This document shows, piece by piece, positions 1 through 11,875 of a DNA stretch of 64,000 nt; the first letter of the stretch is position 1; each line of letters starts with the position of its first letter. The stretch spans positions 2,540,882-2,604,881 of the forward strand of contig CM020618.1 of the NCBI GenBank assembly GCA_009829735.1, in the 5' to 3' direction. A program made the position numbers and the translations under genes. The notes under the pieces were generated by a model. The model was not told the DNA's origin and did not search any database. It saw nothing but the letters and a program-made list of their open reading frames with translations. Source of the DNA: Pyropia yezoensis (taxonomy: Eukaryota; Rhodophyta; Bangiophyceae; Bangiales; Bangiaceae).

Positions 1-2614
1 GAACTACTGACCTGATTCTACTATCAAGTACGACAATTGTGAAATGCAGACACAACTCCCGATTGATTGCGCTGTGAGTTAAGTGCATGCAAGCTTCTCA
101 GGGTGCTGATTGGACCAACGCCATGTGAGTGTGCACTTACCGACGAAGATTTGATGCTCGCAAACAGGTAAAACAACGGTACACCCAGCTCCGTGAAATT
201 GTTAATGCAAAAATGGGTATTTCATCATGGGTTGTTCATGCCACGGCAGCCTGAAAGCGTTACTACGCTTTGCAGTACGCTGTTCCCCCACCTTCGCCCA
301 CACCCCCCTTGCTCCATCATTCACCCTTCCGCCACCAGTCCTACGGAACTGAGTATGCGGACACCTGGAGCGCCGAGGGCTGAAGCTTGAAGCCTCGTCG
401 GTGTGAAGCCTCCTACGGGGGGGGAGGAGGGGGAGGAGGGGGGGGACGGCAGCGGCATCTCATCGAGCGTTGAGAAAGCAGAGGGAACAGCGAGCGGCCA
501 GGTCCGCCCATAAGACCTGGAACATGACAGGCATCGAGGGTCGCACTCGGCAGTACTAGCTAGGTAAGGCACGGTTGTTGATATGGCGTCCTGTCGCGTG
601 AAGAGGACGGGAGGCCAGGGACGGAGTGACGCAGGTGTGTGTCATGGGGACAACCTCAGCTCGATCGTTCGGCCGCGTCTACTCCAGCCATCATCCATAT
701 CAAGATGCGAGTGCCTTGTTCTCTGAGGGCCGTCAAGGCGTCCGAAATCAGCTCTCCAGAAATCGCTGCCAAGCCAGCCCGCGCAGGCACGGGCGGGCGC
801 GGGCGGGCCCCCCACCCCCCCCCCCCCATCAGATTTCACACACAGTATTCACTAGATATCGTGTTAGACCTGTTTTGTGCTTTTCCTCTCTCGCGTGTGG
901 AAGGGGGGGGGGAGGGGGTGCGGGGACAGACGGATCTGCGTGGCGCGCAGCTGTGAGAGGATGAGGGATCACGCGCCGCTGCCGGCGCGCCGCGGTCCCC
1001 CGCGGATGCGTGCGTACAGTCGCGCGTGTGAATTATGGCTGTGTCCCGGGAGGGGGAGGGGCGTGCTCTTTTGGAAGGGGGGTGGTGGCGGGGGGTGGGG
1101 GGGGTGGGGGAGGGGGGGAGCCCACGCGTATCGCGTGAATCTGACTAGTGCATGCAGCGGGTGCGTATCTTGAAGACGAGATGTTCTCGGGATGTGGCCG
1201 GTACCGTCACTGTCATGAAGTTGGGCCGGCTGTGCCCCGCTCCCGAGGCCACTGGGGTGGGCTCTTTTTACGCCCCCAGCAGTCCAAAACGGGGTGTGCT
1301 GTAGGAAGTGGGTGGCTGCACCCATTGTCAGATGGCAGTGGGTGAACGCATCCCCAGACACACGGCAGGGAAAGAACACGAACAAAAGAAAAGCAATAAA
1401 TACTACGAGGCAATACCTGAACGGGGGGCGAGCGCCGGTACAGTAACTGTTTTGCACCAGCTCAGAAGAGGGGGAAAAGAAGGAAGAAAGGAGTGGAAGA
1501 GGTGGGGCGATGTAGGTGTGCCAAGCGGCAGCTGCTGTGGTGGGTGCTAGCCACACCCGTCGGCAACAGCTCATCTGGAAGTGGCGTAAGACACAAAATT
1601 ACGGCCGCTGAGAGGGCGGGGAGAAGAGCGGGCAAGGAAGAGGCGCTGGCGTGGACAGGTAAACGAGTAGGAGCGCCCGCGACCACCGTGACCAGTCACC
1701 ACCTGCCTGACGTGCCGGTGGTGGACGAGCGGGGACTCAGCCGCCACGTCACCAATACAACTATCGGTAGAGTGGTGGGTTGAGCAGCTGTTGGGACGCG
1801 CTTCTGAGGCACACTCTGCGTCTGAGAGATCAGATGAATACTTGTTCTGCGATCGGACGGACGGGGCTTGGGAGCGAGAGGCGACCGATCAAAGCCGGCC
1901 GCCCCCGCGCTGCGCACAACCGCGGGGATTACATGACAGTCGAGAGAGAGGGACAGTGACTGTGATGGCCGCGGGCCTACCCTCCTTCTCCCCCTCCGCG
2001 GATCCACGCGCAAGAGAGAGGATGTCTCGTGAGCCGTCATCAAAGTATGACCCAAACTACTATGCAATGGAAATTGGAGAGTACAATCACGCACCGTCGG
2101 TCCATGGCCAAGACGACACGTCTCGTGCGATCTGGGTCGGATGTCAAGACAGGGTGGGTGGTTGGGGTCCACCCGGCTCTGGAGTTTGGTCCACCCGGTT
2201 CAACAAAAGATGAAAAGCGCGGGGGGTGACTTTTCGCAAGCAGGCCCCTCAAACAGTCTTGGGAGTGGACTCTGCTGTCCCCAGCTGCGCACGCCGACTG
2301 TGGCGCGCCCGCGCCGCTGTCACGTCCCGGGCCAGAGCGGCGCCGGCGGCCGACGGGCCGGTCTTTCCGCCGCCCCCCCCCCATCCCCTCGCATTGGCTG
2401 GGGCGCGTGCGCACCGCCCATCCCTGTGGCACCGCGCGGCTTCCACCCCCCCCCCCCCCCCCCCCCCCGACGCGCCTTCACGCCGCGGTGCCAGCCTGGG
2501 TCTTCCCGCCCGACGGGTACAGCCCTGGTGCCGACCTTTCTCCATCTCTCCCTCCATACCTCCTTCCCCTCCCTCCCTTCCCGCCCCCCTTCCCGCCCTC
2601 GGTCTGCCAGCGGG
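1..2614. other. No supported gene
   Basis: No open frame here resembles a known protein or shows consistent splice signals. The stretch holds purine-rich G tracts around 418-450 and 899-1115 and a C tract of about 20 near 2448-2468, just upstream of the CDP-diacylglycerol synthase. The frame of that gene stays open back to an ATG at 2141, but the upstream part is low-complexity and unlike the family, so it is treated here as 5' leader. Confidence 0.4.
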
Positions 2615-3961
2615 ATGGCGGGCTTCCCGCCATGGGGCCGCCGCCCTTTGGCGGCCTTTGCTGCCCCCCCCGCCTGGCCCGCCGCGACCGGGGCGGGCGG
2701 GATGGTCGGGACGGCGCGCCCGCCATTGCCGGTGGTGCCGTCGCCCACCGCCCGCGGCGGCCCCGTGGCGAGCCGAGTGCCTCGTGGCGGCCGCGTCGCG
2801 GTCGCCACTCTCCCCAGCCGGTCGCGGCTGCTGGCCCCCGTGGGCGCCCACTCCCGTCGCCACTGGGGGGCAGCGCGTTTTGGCTGTGGTGGCGCTTTGT
2901 CTGGGCTGGCGCCGGCGGCGGTGGCAACGTCCCCGCGCATGTCTGCATCGGCAGAGGCAACGTCGGCAGACGATGGGCCCGCCGCCACGGGCGGGGAGTC
3001 GGCCGCTGCCGCTTCCGACGCGGCCGCAGAAGAAGCATCGACGCTGCGGCGGAAGCTGTCAGCGTCGCTCAAACTCCAAATCCGTATTGCCATGGGCTTC
3101 CTCCTCGGCGGCGCGGCGATTACGTGGATCTTTTGCGGCACCGCCGCGTTTGCAGCGCTGATGCTGGTGGTGACGCTGCTGGGGCAGCTCGAGTACTATC
3201 GGATGGCCATCCGCAAGGGTCACACCCCCGCCCAGCGGATGGGCCTGGCCACCACCGTTGCGACAATGATCTCCTCTCTCTTCTCCCCGTCCTTGGCCGA
3301 CGCTGTCTTCCCCGTCGGTGGGACACTCATCCTCGTGTACCTGCTGTTTCGGAAACGCAAGATCTCGACGATTGCCGACATCTCAACGACCTTCATGGGT
3401 CTCTTCTACGCTGGTTACCTGCCCTCCTTTTGGGTACGCCTTCACGGTTGGGAGCCGGTAGGGGGATCCCACGCGGCTCGCGCGCTGGCTGCCGCGATCA
3501 CCACCGTGTGGCCCGCGGCGGTGCTGCCATTCCGGCCGCTGCTGACGACGGGCGCGCTGGTGGTGTTTTGGACGTGGCTGGCCAACGCCAGCGCCGACAT
3601 TGGTGCCTTTTTTGTCGGCCGCACCTTTGGCAAGACCCCCATCTCGTCGCTCTCGCCCAAGAAGACTGCCGAAGGGGCTGTGGCGGGCTTTTTGTGCTCT
3701 GCCAGTGTCAGCATCCTCGGTGCCTACCTGCTGCGGTGGCCGTTGTGGCAAGTAACGGGTGCTATTTATGGGGTGGGCGTTGGCGTGGTGGGGCTGCTAG
3801 GCGACCTGACGGCGTCCATGTTTAAGCGCGACGCGGGCGTGAAGGATTCAGGTCGGCTGTTCCCTGGGCACGGTGGCATCCTGGACCGGACGGATTCGTA
3901 TGTGCTTAGCGCGCCGCTTGTCTACTATTTCGTGACGGCGGTGCTTCCCCTGTTGATGTAG
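2615..3961 (+). CDS. Phosphatidate cytidylyltransferase (CDP-diacylglycerol synthase), probably plastid-targeted
   Basis: Makes CDP-diacylglycerol from CTP and phosphatidic acid, the precursor of phosphatidylglycerol and related lipids. The 448-residue product ends with the CdsA family signature at about residues 401-427: S-x-F-K-R, then K-D-S-G, then P-G-H-G-G-I-L-D-R-T-D, with every invariant position present. Several hydrophobic helices lie between about residues 150 and 400, as expected for this polytopic enzyme. The start chosen is the ATG that opens an Ala/Pro/Arg-rich, acid-poor leader of about 110 residues, which looks like an organelle transit peptide; plastid rather than mitochondrial targeting is inference. 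The same frame is open upstream to 2141, but that part is low-complexity. No intron is needed. The neighbouring genes are unrelated. Confidence 0.9.
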   Translation: MAGFPPWGRRPLAAFAAPPAWPAATGAGGMVGTARPPLPVVPSPTARGGPVASRVPRGGRVAVATLPSRSRLLAPVGAHSRRHWGAARFGCGGALSGLAPAAVATSPRMSASAEATSADDGPAATGGESAAAASDAAAEEASTLRRKLSASLKLQIRIAMGFLLGGAAITWIFCGTAAFAALMLVVTLLGQLEYYRMAIRKGHTPAQRMGLATTVATMISSLFSPSLADAVFPVGGTLILVYLLFRKRKISTIADISTTFMGLFYAGYLPSFWVRLHGWEPVGGSHAARALAAAITTVWPAAVLPFRPLLTTGALVVFWTWLANASADIGAFFVGRTFGKTPISSLSPKKTAEGAVAGFLCSASVSILGAYLLRWPLWQVTGAIYGVGVGVVGLLGDLTASMFKRDAGVKDSGRLFPGHGGILDRTDSYVLSAPLVYYFVTAVLPLLM

Positions 3962-4413
3962 CTGTTGTGACGGGATATGGCACTGGACACGGCGCCCGAC
4001 GCCAGCTTTTCGTCCACAGGCCCCATGTGCACGGGTGGGCTGTTCTTCGCTGTACAATCCCGCGGGCGCATACGTAGTGCAACAGAAAAAGAAAAAAAAT
4101 CTGAAAACGGGGTAAACCCTATTCACCCTTGGAAGCGCCCCCCTCGTACCTGGCGGCGCGTGTCGCGGTGCTTGTCGCGGCGCGTCCAGGAGGTGCCGCG
4201 AATTGGGGAGCATGAATGATTCAGGGCAGCGAGACACACAGAGCTTCTGCCTGGTCGATTAGCGTCAAGTCGCGACAGGGGCGAGGACACCTCACAGTCG
4301 GGTTCGGCCCAGCGCCACAGGGACCGTAGTCGAAGAGGAAGGCGACGGCCGTACAAGCACGATATAGGTCAGCAGCTTTGCTGTCAAGACTCGCTGGCCA
4401 CCACAGAAACAGG

Positions 4414-5153
4414 TCACTTGTTGGGGTGGTCCTCGCCAGAGCTCCGCTCTGGCTTCAAAGCCGACGGCTCAGCGGCGTCCAAAGGCGGGGCCGCGTCAGA
4501 CGGGGGTAACGGAGCCTACGACAAGGTGGAGTGAGGCGACCAGTCATTGCAAACAAGCAGGGGAAGAAGAGGGATAGCAGAGACGAGCAAGCCGCAACGA
4601 TTGAAAGGCAAACGTCAGCGGCAGATTAAGCGGGCACGCACAAAACTAGCACATCGCTCCTCTCACATCTTGCATCACAGCAAAGACACAGGGAAACGAG
4701 GTAACATACCATGTCGTCAAGCGTGCCAGGTGCCATCGTCTTCATCTATAGACCAACAAGAAATGTCACCAGCGTACAACAAACAGAAGAGAAGGATACT
4801 CAATAATGCAAGTAGGCAGCGAAACCACAGCGACCAAGGACGTGTCAGCCGTGCGCCTAGACGCATCCTTTGAGACGCCACATACACTGCAAACGTGGAA
4901 GTCTAGCGTCACCCACCCTCGCACATGTGGATGCTTGATGTGTCTACTGTGGCACCGTAGATGTTGCATGTACGCACATCACGCGGACCTCGGGATTCGA
5001 GAAAGACACGCCAGAACTAGACGGGGGTGACGGCGTTGGTCGAGAAAATAGCATGCAACGTACTTGCCGTAGGGTATAGAAGTAGATGCCCGCAGCACCC
5101 GCGACCAGACTCAAGCCAACCGGGCCATTGCGGTGACTCATGCTCCAGCCCAT
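4414..5153 (-). CDS. Small single-pass membrane protein, three exons (possibly COA3-like)
   Basis: Predicted by hand from splice signals; no single open frame shows it. Exons are 5153-5064 (30 codons), 4745-4710 (12 codons) and 4515-4414 (33 codons plus TGA). All junctions are phase 0. The donors read GTACGT and GTATGT, and the acceptors are TCTATAG and GTCGTAG. The 75-residue product has a short N-terminus, one hydrophobic helix at about residues 11-26 ending YFYTLRQ, then a TLDDM segment and a Pro/Ala/Glu-rich hydrophilic tail. One helix followed by Y-x-Y-T and an acidic patch recalls cytochrome c oxidase assembly factor 3 and other small mitochondrial inner-membrane proteins, but the match is weak. 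The gene model is moderately secure; the function is open. Confidence 0.5.
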
Positions 5154-6554
5154 GGTAGTGTGTAAAAAGATATACACAGGTGGGAGGAAGGCGCTGACGA
5201 CGCGGGTTGGACAGCTACAGAAAAGAAGGAAAAAGGACAATACACCCTGGGCTGCGCGTCAGTGTGACCGGCCACACCCGCCACAAGCGCGACCCGTGAA
5301 ATGGCCGGTGAAGACAACCCAACGCGACTCCCAAGGATGAGAGGAAGGCGCCGCTGCAGACAGGCGAGAGGGGTCTGCAACCAACTTTGTGTCCTATGGG
5401 GTGCTGGACACTCAAATGAGCCAAGAACGTGCAAAAGAATGGGAAACAAGCGATAGTTTGTTTTTAAGACCCGTAACTGCAGCACGTCAGACTGGACTGC
5501 GGAACTGGTTGAATCTAGGTGTGAGCACAGCCCAGGGAGAGACAAGATGACCTGCGAACTACCATGGAGCCAAACCCCGCACATAGATGCATACCAACGA
5601 GCGGCGCGGTCGCGAGGCTGTGGCCAGCTGATTCCAAGACACATCTGGGAAGGTCCGGGGCTGTCGACTCTGCCCCAGAGGGCGCCAGGCGCAAGCGTGG
5701 CACGGCTCACAAGAAACAAGGGGGGTTGGAAATTCTCCGCAACCCCCGGCACTGCGGTTCTGCGGAAGACGACGACTATGCACAATTGGCGTGCAAAACG
5801 TCCGACGCTGAGGGGAACCCCGCTGCGGAGCTGGGTGGGTGGAAGATGGGTTGTTCGGCACCTGCAACAACAAGTTCAATGTGCGGGAGGTGGAGCGTTC
5901 ATGCTGCATCCAACTCAATTCGGACTAATCTTGGCTTCATGGCTCTTGGACGCGGTCACTGTCCCTCCCTTTTGCGTTTCAAATCTCTTGGACTCAGTGG
6001 CGAACGCTCCCTTGCGTGCATTTATGCTTTTGTTCCTGGCTCAGCTGCTCTATGGCCCATAGAGCCCAGCCCAATCGAGGCAACTGGCGCCCTCGAGGAC
6101 AACACCTCTTGGCTCTCTGGTCGTCACCTGGTCTCACAATCTGCTTGCCACCCATCCCCTCACGCACGAGATGCACCTGAATTGTCCAGGCACTCACAGC
6201 GTTGTGGACAGGTACATATGTACGCAAGGATGACAGCAAACGCAATGAAATACGAATGAAAACAATAAGACACACCGCTCGCTCCCCTAAGCGGTGCTCA
6301 AACCCCCAGTCGTACGCGACGCAAAAAGAAAGAATAAATGAGAAAAGCGCCTTGCGGTGGAGCGGACGCCCTCCAGCCAGCCGCTAGCCACTGAAGCAAG
6401 CAAGGAAGGTCGACACACACTGGAGCAGAGCCACGGAGACACAACAATCGAGCAAAAACAAGAAACAGAACCACCACCGACACTGCGCCACCTGTACTCT
6501 GCAGGAGAGTGACAACGGGCGGCTGCCCATCTGCACCACCCCTCCGCCTGGTGC
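5154..6554. other. No supported gene
   Basis: Open frames up to about 230 codons occur on both strands, but none has recognisable motifs or linked splice sites. The right part, before the stop of the NADH dehydrogenase at 6555, is presumably its 3' flank. Confidence 0.35.
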
Positions 6555-8862
6555 CTAGAACTGGGACAGATCCCGCCCAAACACCTTGGTCTTGGCCCAG
6601 TCCACCAGCACGAGTACCCGATTCCTGAAGCTGACCTGCTTAGTCGCGTACACAGAGTCGTACAACAGCCGTGTGGCAGCCCCGCTGAGGAAGATCTTCT
6701 TCTTCCCAAGCTCCACCTGGGCCAGCGCACGGTCACGGCCAATGTAGGCAAGCAAGCCCAGACTGAGGAACTGGAAAGGCTTGGCCACCCGTGCCGGCCC
6801 GTCGTCGTCACCTGGGCCCTTGATTAGCTTGGAGATCCCCTTACGCGGAGAGGACGCCTCAGGGATCTCGCACGACAGGCAATAGTCCCGGTTGAGAAGC
6901 CGCCCCGCAAACGCCGCCTGCTGCGCCGCAACCTGCGCCGTCGCCGGCAGCGGGTCGTCGTCGTTGCACGCCGCGTCACCTAATGCAAACACATTGGTAG
7001 CGCCCTTCACGCGCAGCCAATCATCGATGCGCAGACGGCCCCGTGCGCCCGCCTGGTCTGGCAGAGAGGTGATGATGCTCTTGACGAGGGGGGTGGTGCC
7101 ATTACCGGCCGCCCAGATGGCCATCCCATAGTCCACCTCCGTGCCATCCTTCAGGGTGATGGATGTTGGGCCAATGTTCACGACCCGCGCGCCCAGCACA
7201 ACCTCCACACTGCTGCTCTTGAAGTTGTCCATCGCCGCCGCCTGCAGGGTGTCGTCAAAGGCAGTGAGGATGGCGTCGCCACTTTGCAACAGTGTCACCT
7301 AGGGCCGGGAAGGAGCGGGCGGGTACGATAGTGACAGACACAACAAGGCACGCAGAACCAAGCAGACCAAGCACCAAGCAGCCAACAAACCAACAATCTG
7401 TCAGATACAGGCTTCTCACAATCCAGGCACACAATCACAAACGGGTAACAAAGGCAGAATGCATACGGAGCCAAGTCGCCGTTACACACCTTCACGAGTG
7501 GTACCAGCCGCGGGTACTTGCGGCGCAGGTCAGACGTAAGGAAATCATTGAGCTCAGCGCAGTATCTGTGCAAAACGAACAAGAAGAGAAGCCACGAGAG
7601 GGTGGAAACGTCCACAGGATAGCCATGAAAAGAGAGTCAGAAACTCGCCACAAAGCCAGGGCCACAAATCCACCCCACCAACCCCCATGAGCAGCCGACC
7701 ACTCCATCACGCAACTAACGAACGCCGGATAGGCGTCCATCAAGCGGCACCCAAGCCCACCCACGCCACGCTTCTCCCATCCGCGATGCCACAAACAACT
7801 CATCAGCCGCGAACCACCCACCCCGCCCGCCCGCACCCACCAGACCCCTCCTCTTCCTCCGCTTGCCTTAACATACTCGACGCCCGTAGGCCCACCCCCA
7901 ATTACCACCGTGTGGAGCAGGCGGAGCTTCTCCTCATCCGACGTGGTAGGGAGGTTAGCCCGTTCAAAGCGGTTGACGATTGCCGCCCGAATCTTGCGCG
8001 CGTCCACCACGCTCTTGAGGAAGAAGGCGTGCTCCCGCACCCCCGGCACTCCAAAGGTGTTGGTCGTCGCGCCCACCGCAATGACCAAGTACGAGTAGGG
8101 AACTGAAAACTGAACAGGGGCCTCGTCATCCACACGTCCCAGGTCGCTCACGCACGTGACGGTCTGGCGCTCGAGGTCAACCTCGGTTGCCGACGCTTGC
8201 ACATAGTCGACCAGCTCATTCGCCACCCGCACCGGCTCGAGGAGGCTCCGAAACTCAACAGTACCGACACTGGCCGCGGCGAGCATGGGCGTAAATGCAA
8301 ACGCGTTGCGAGGGGAAATGACCGTAACGTCATAGAGATCACAGTCCAGGACCTTGATGAGCGCATGCGCACCCCACCCACTGCCCAGTACCACCACGCT
8401 CGGCTTGGTTACCGTCTTATTCTTCTGCTTGTTGGGCAGCAACAGCCGCCCGTAGTGCATGCGCGCATCCGTGGCAGAGTCAACCAGGCGGTCCCACACC
8501 AGGCCCGCAAACGTCTCGCGGCGGGGCGGAACGTAGTCCACTGGCGGGGGCACAATAGCCGGTTCGATAGTAGGAATTGGCGGGCTCTTGGAGGGAGGGG
8601 GTGCCGGCACCTTGGTCGCAGGCGCGGCGGGCGTCTCGCGGGCGAGCACTTCCTCCGTCGCATCGCTCTCCATCAGCGACTCGCCGCTCGTGGTCTCCGT
8701 GTCGATCTTGCCCACCATTGACAGGCGCTGCAGGCCACGGCAGCGGCCAACGAGGGGGGCGGCGGGCCGCACCCGCGTCACGCGGGCGGCCGTCCAGGCC
8801 GACGAGCCAGCCCCACACGGGCTGACGCCGGGCGCCACAAAGGCGGCCGACGGCGACGGCAT
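6555..8862 (-). CDS. Type II NAD(P)H dehydrogenase (alternative, rotenone-insensitive), organelle-targeted
   Basis: Single-subunit flavoprotein that passes electrons from NAD(P)H to quinone without pumping protons. Exons are 8862-7877, 7565-7490 and 7298-6555. The introns are 311 and 191 nt with donors GTATGT and GTGTGT and acceptors CACAG and CCTAG. The first junction splits a Glu codon and restores GGGPTGVEYCAEL, and the second restores LVKVTLLQ. The 601-residue product has an N-terminal Ser/Ala/Arg-rich leader of about 50 residues and a Pro-rich linker. An FAD-binding GSGWGA lies at about 160-165, followed by ISPRNAFAFTP typical of NDA/NDB enzymes. The NAD(P)H-binding GGGPTGVE is at about 322-329, and VFALGDAA in exon 3 completes the flavin site. 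No EF-hand insertion is evident. Mitochondrial versus plastid targeting cannot be decided from sequence alone. Confidence 0.92.
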
Positions 8863-10408
8863 GGTGATCCAAGGGTGGGGGGAGGGAAGACAAGAGTAGG
8901 AAGGGGGGGAGGGAGGGGGTTACAGCGGCAAGCGTGGTCGTGACGAGGTGGTCACTGCTACGGCGGCGAGCGCGAGAGTCGCGAGGGGGAAGCTGACGCC
9001 GAGCAGACCGGTTGATGAGGTGGCGGCGCTCTCATCGATGGTCAGTTGCGGAGTAAATAGAACAAGGAAAGGGGCGTCCCTGCAAGAGCTGGTCTGGGGG
9101 CGCGCTCAGCCGCAATTGAGTTCGCAGTGGGGGAGATGCAGACCTGGCCAGGGCTGGAAGCTGGTCTGTTGGGAGAGCCATCTCGGGGTGAGCGACCGCC
9201 CATTGGCGCAGAGCAAATTCTGTGGAACGGGGACCTTCCCGGATGGACCAATTACGCGGGCGGGGCCATCCGCCACCGGACACTCCCCCCCTCTGCAATC
9301 TCTACGAGCAGGGAGAACTTGTCCCTGGAGGGTACAATCGGGACAAACAGTGTACCGTCCTCGCGCGGTCCGGCGGTCCACTCTCCTAAGCCTGACGGTG
9401 CCCCGCATCGCACACTGCCCACCCAAAAAGACCAGGAGGACGCCTGCCCACCAACTATGGATCGACCGGCAGATGCCCCTCATCCAATCCGCGTCTCGGA
9501 CGAGCCAGCCCGCCGCTCAACGGCCGAGGAGACAGTAGCTTTCGCGGCGCACGGTGCAACCTCGCCTTGCCGTCCCTGTGCACACCCACCCCTCGTGCGT
9601 CGCATGGAAGGGCGGCCGGCCATCCCCTCCACGCTGACTCCTCCACCGAATCACGCTTTCGAGGGACGGGAGAGGTGTGTGACGCGCGGCGGGCGGCAGG
9701 CCGTGCTCCTCCAGGGGAAAAGACTGCCGGTGGCATCGGCATTGCCGGGTCAGGACTCGGCGGCGCGTGCACCGCGCGAGCGGCGACGTGGGCGCGATAG
9801 GAAATGACGTGTAAGGGAGCGGCGGGAGACCGCATCCCCTGGATGCTTCCCCGGCGCTTGGGTGCTGGGCTTTTCCGTCCGTCAACCGTTGGTCCCCAGC
9901 CAGAAAACCCTTTCCCGAGGGGGCACAAATCCCGCCGTGGCGAGTACGGTGGAGACATCAAAGGGACCCACCGCTGGGGGCGGCGAGGCGGGGAAAACCA
10001 TCCCCACGCCACGAGAAAAAAAAAAAAAAAACACGCGTGCGTTTCCAAGCTCCTGAGCAGGTGCAGCAGAAGGCGTCCTTCTGGCTGCCACGCTGTGCTC
10101 AGGAAAGCGGGCACTACAAACCACCGCAGGGTTTGGGGGGCGCGTGGTCGGGGCCGGCGGCCAGCGCCCCCGCCACCACTCACGCCACCGGGAAGCAAAC
10201 GCCCCCCCCCCTTTGAGCAGAAGGAAGGCTGATTGCCGTCACGTCTCGGCGCCGAGTACAGTGGCCACAGCGACTGGCAAGAGCCAAAAAGGGAAGCCGT
10301 CCGTCGTCGTCCTTCACCCCTCCCCCCTTCTCTCGTCCCTCCCCTGTCACCCTTCCCTGTCACCCTCCCCTCTTCCATATTCCCTGTCCTCAGCCTCGTC
10401 CGCCTGTT
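8863..10408. other. Intergenic, no supported gene
   Basis: Lies between the start of the NADH dehydrogenase and the stop of S-formylglutathione hydrolase, both transcribed leftward, so it should hold the dehydrogenase promoter and the hydrolase 3' end. Long overlapping open frames (up to about 300 codons) on both strands are Arg/Pro-rich and match nothing. A run of about 15 A's sits near 10015-10030 and pyrimidine tracts near 10310-10380. Confidence 0.4.
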
Positions 10409-11353
10409 CTACTTGTTCGCGCCCAACGCAGCGGCGTGGAGTTTGACATGGTCGCCCAGGAAGGTGGCCACAAAGTGGTAGCTATGGTCGTACCCGTCGT
10501 GGAGGTGAAACGCCGCGGCCTGGCCCACCCGCTTGCACGCCGCCACGTACTCGTCCCCCCGCAGCTGACCCGCAGCCCAAAACTCGTCGGCCGCCCCCTG
10601 GTCCACCCGCACCTCCACGTCGGGCAGCAGCGGCGACGTGCGGGCGGCCATCAGCTCCGTCGCGTCGTGGGCGGCCCACGCGGCGGGCGGGGGGCCGTCG
10701 CCGGCAGGGGGTTTCCCGAGGTACCCCGTAAAAGCCTTGACGCCCCACGGGCACGCCGTCGGGTGCGCGACGGGCGCAAACGCCGACGCCGACGCGTACG
10801 TACCCGGGTGGCGGGCGGCGAGCGTCAGTGCGCCGTGGCCGCCCATCGAGTGGCCCGCCACAGACCGGCGGGCCGGGTCCAGGGCCACCCCCCCCCCCGC
10901 CCCCCCGGCGCCGTCATCCGCGGCGAGCGCCGCCGCAACCGCGGCGGGCAGCTCGTTCACAATGTACGTCTCCATCTGGTAGGCGCCAAAGCCCGGGGCG
11001 GTGGCGTCGAGATACCAGCCAGCGCCAGTCCCAAAGTCCCACCCGTCGTCCTCGCCCGGCGCGCCCGCCCCGCGGGGCGACGTGTCGGGGGCGACGATGA
11101 GGAGGCCCGCCGTCGCCACATGCGCCGCCGCCCCGCTCTTGGTGATAAAGTTCTGGTCCGTGCATGTCAGCCCCGACAGCCAGTAGAGAGCGGGCAGCGG
11201 CGGCCGGCCGTCGCCGCCTTCGCCCGCGGGGGCCGGGGGAGCAATCACAGAAAAGACCGCCCGCGTGCCACCCAGCGCGGGAGACTGGTAGGCGTACTGG
11301 GTGATGCTGCAGCCGTGACCCTTGGTGCGAGAAACCACGGTGGGGGTCTCCAT
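10409..11353 (-). CDS. S-formylglutathione hydrolase (esterase D family)
   Basis: Alpha/beta hydrolase that releases formate and glutathione from S-formylglutathione in the glutathione-dependent formaldehyde detoxification pathway. With the ATG at 11353 the product is 314 residues, close to the family's 280-290. Visible features are YWLSGLTCTDQNFITKSGA near residues 57-75, the nucleophile elbow GHSMGGHG with Ser169, an Asp in the DQGAADEFW block (251-259) and His290 in DHSYHF. Gly/Ala-rich insertions occur near 145-157 and 213-225. The frame is open upstream to an ATG at 11608, which would add an 85-residue Pro/Arg/Ala-rich leader, possibly an organelle presequence. The shorter form is chosen because homology starts just after it. 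No introns. Confidence 0.9.
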   Translation of the reverse strand: METPTVVSRTKGHGCSITQYAYQSPALGGTRAVFSVIAPPAPAGEGGDGRPPLPALYWLSGLTCTDQNFITKSGAAAHVATAGLLIVAPDTSPRGAGAPGEDDGWDFGTGAGWYLDATAPGFGAYQMETYIVNELPAAVAAALAADDGAGGAGGGVALDPARRSVAGHSMGGHGALTLAARHPGTYASASAFAPVAHPTACPWGVKAFTGYLGKPPAGDGPPPAAWAAHDATELMAARTSPLLPDVEVRVDQGAADEFWAAGQLRGDEYVAACKRVGQAAAFHLHDGYDHSYHFVATFLGDHVKLHAAALGANK

Positions 11354-11763
11354 AGCGGCGGCGGCGGCACTGGCGGGAGCGTCGTCGGGAACGGCAGCAG
11401 CAGCAGCAGCGCAGGCAGCGGCAGCTGCGGTGTGGCAGCAAGGGGGAGCCGCGCGGGGCGCTGGGTGGTTCGACCACCACCGCAACCGGGAGGGAGCACC
11501 GGAGGATGAGAACGCTGCAGGTCGTAGCTGGCCGCCGAGATGACCACAACGACCAGGAGCGCGGGGAGGGTGCGGGGGAGGCAGCTGCCACGCAGACGGG
11601 ACGACCATCTTCTGTCGGAGCGAGTGGCTCGTGGCACACCTTGGCCTTGGGATCCCGCTGCCAGTCGTTGCGGATCCCCCGTGCACCGCGTGGAGTTGAG
11701 CCGATCAACTTGGACAATGTACCGAATGTATTTGCCTCAACTGCGTCTCTCCTCCTGGCCTCC

Positions 11764-11782
11764 CACACCTAGTTAAGGTGTG
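11764..11782. repeat. Short inverted repeat (7-bp arms)
   Basis: CACACCT at 11764-11770 is the exact reverse complement of AGGTGTG at 11776-11782, with a 5-bp spacer. It lies upstream of the hydrolase start. It could be a regulatory palindrome or chance. Confidence 0.4.
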
Positions 11783-11848
11783 CATCCTGGGTTTTCATTA
11801 CAAACTCTTTTCATGCCTACGTGGACCCCTCTCAGTGGCCCAGAGAAA

Positions 11849-11875
11849 ATTGGTGACAAAAGACTTGTCACCAAT
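11849..11875. repeat. Perfect 11-bp hairpin
   Basis: ATTGGTGACAA (11849-11859) and TTGTCACCAAT (11865-11875) are perfect inverted copies around a 5-base loop. The arms contain GGTGAC/GTCACC. It lies in the divergent intergenic region, about 85 bp from the other inverted repeat. Confidence 0.55.

Noticed and set aside
9455..10378. 307-codon leftward open frame
   Set aside because: Low-complexity, includes translated poly-A as poly-Phe, and matches no family.
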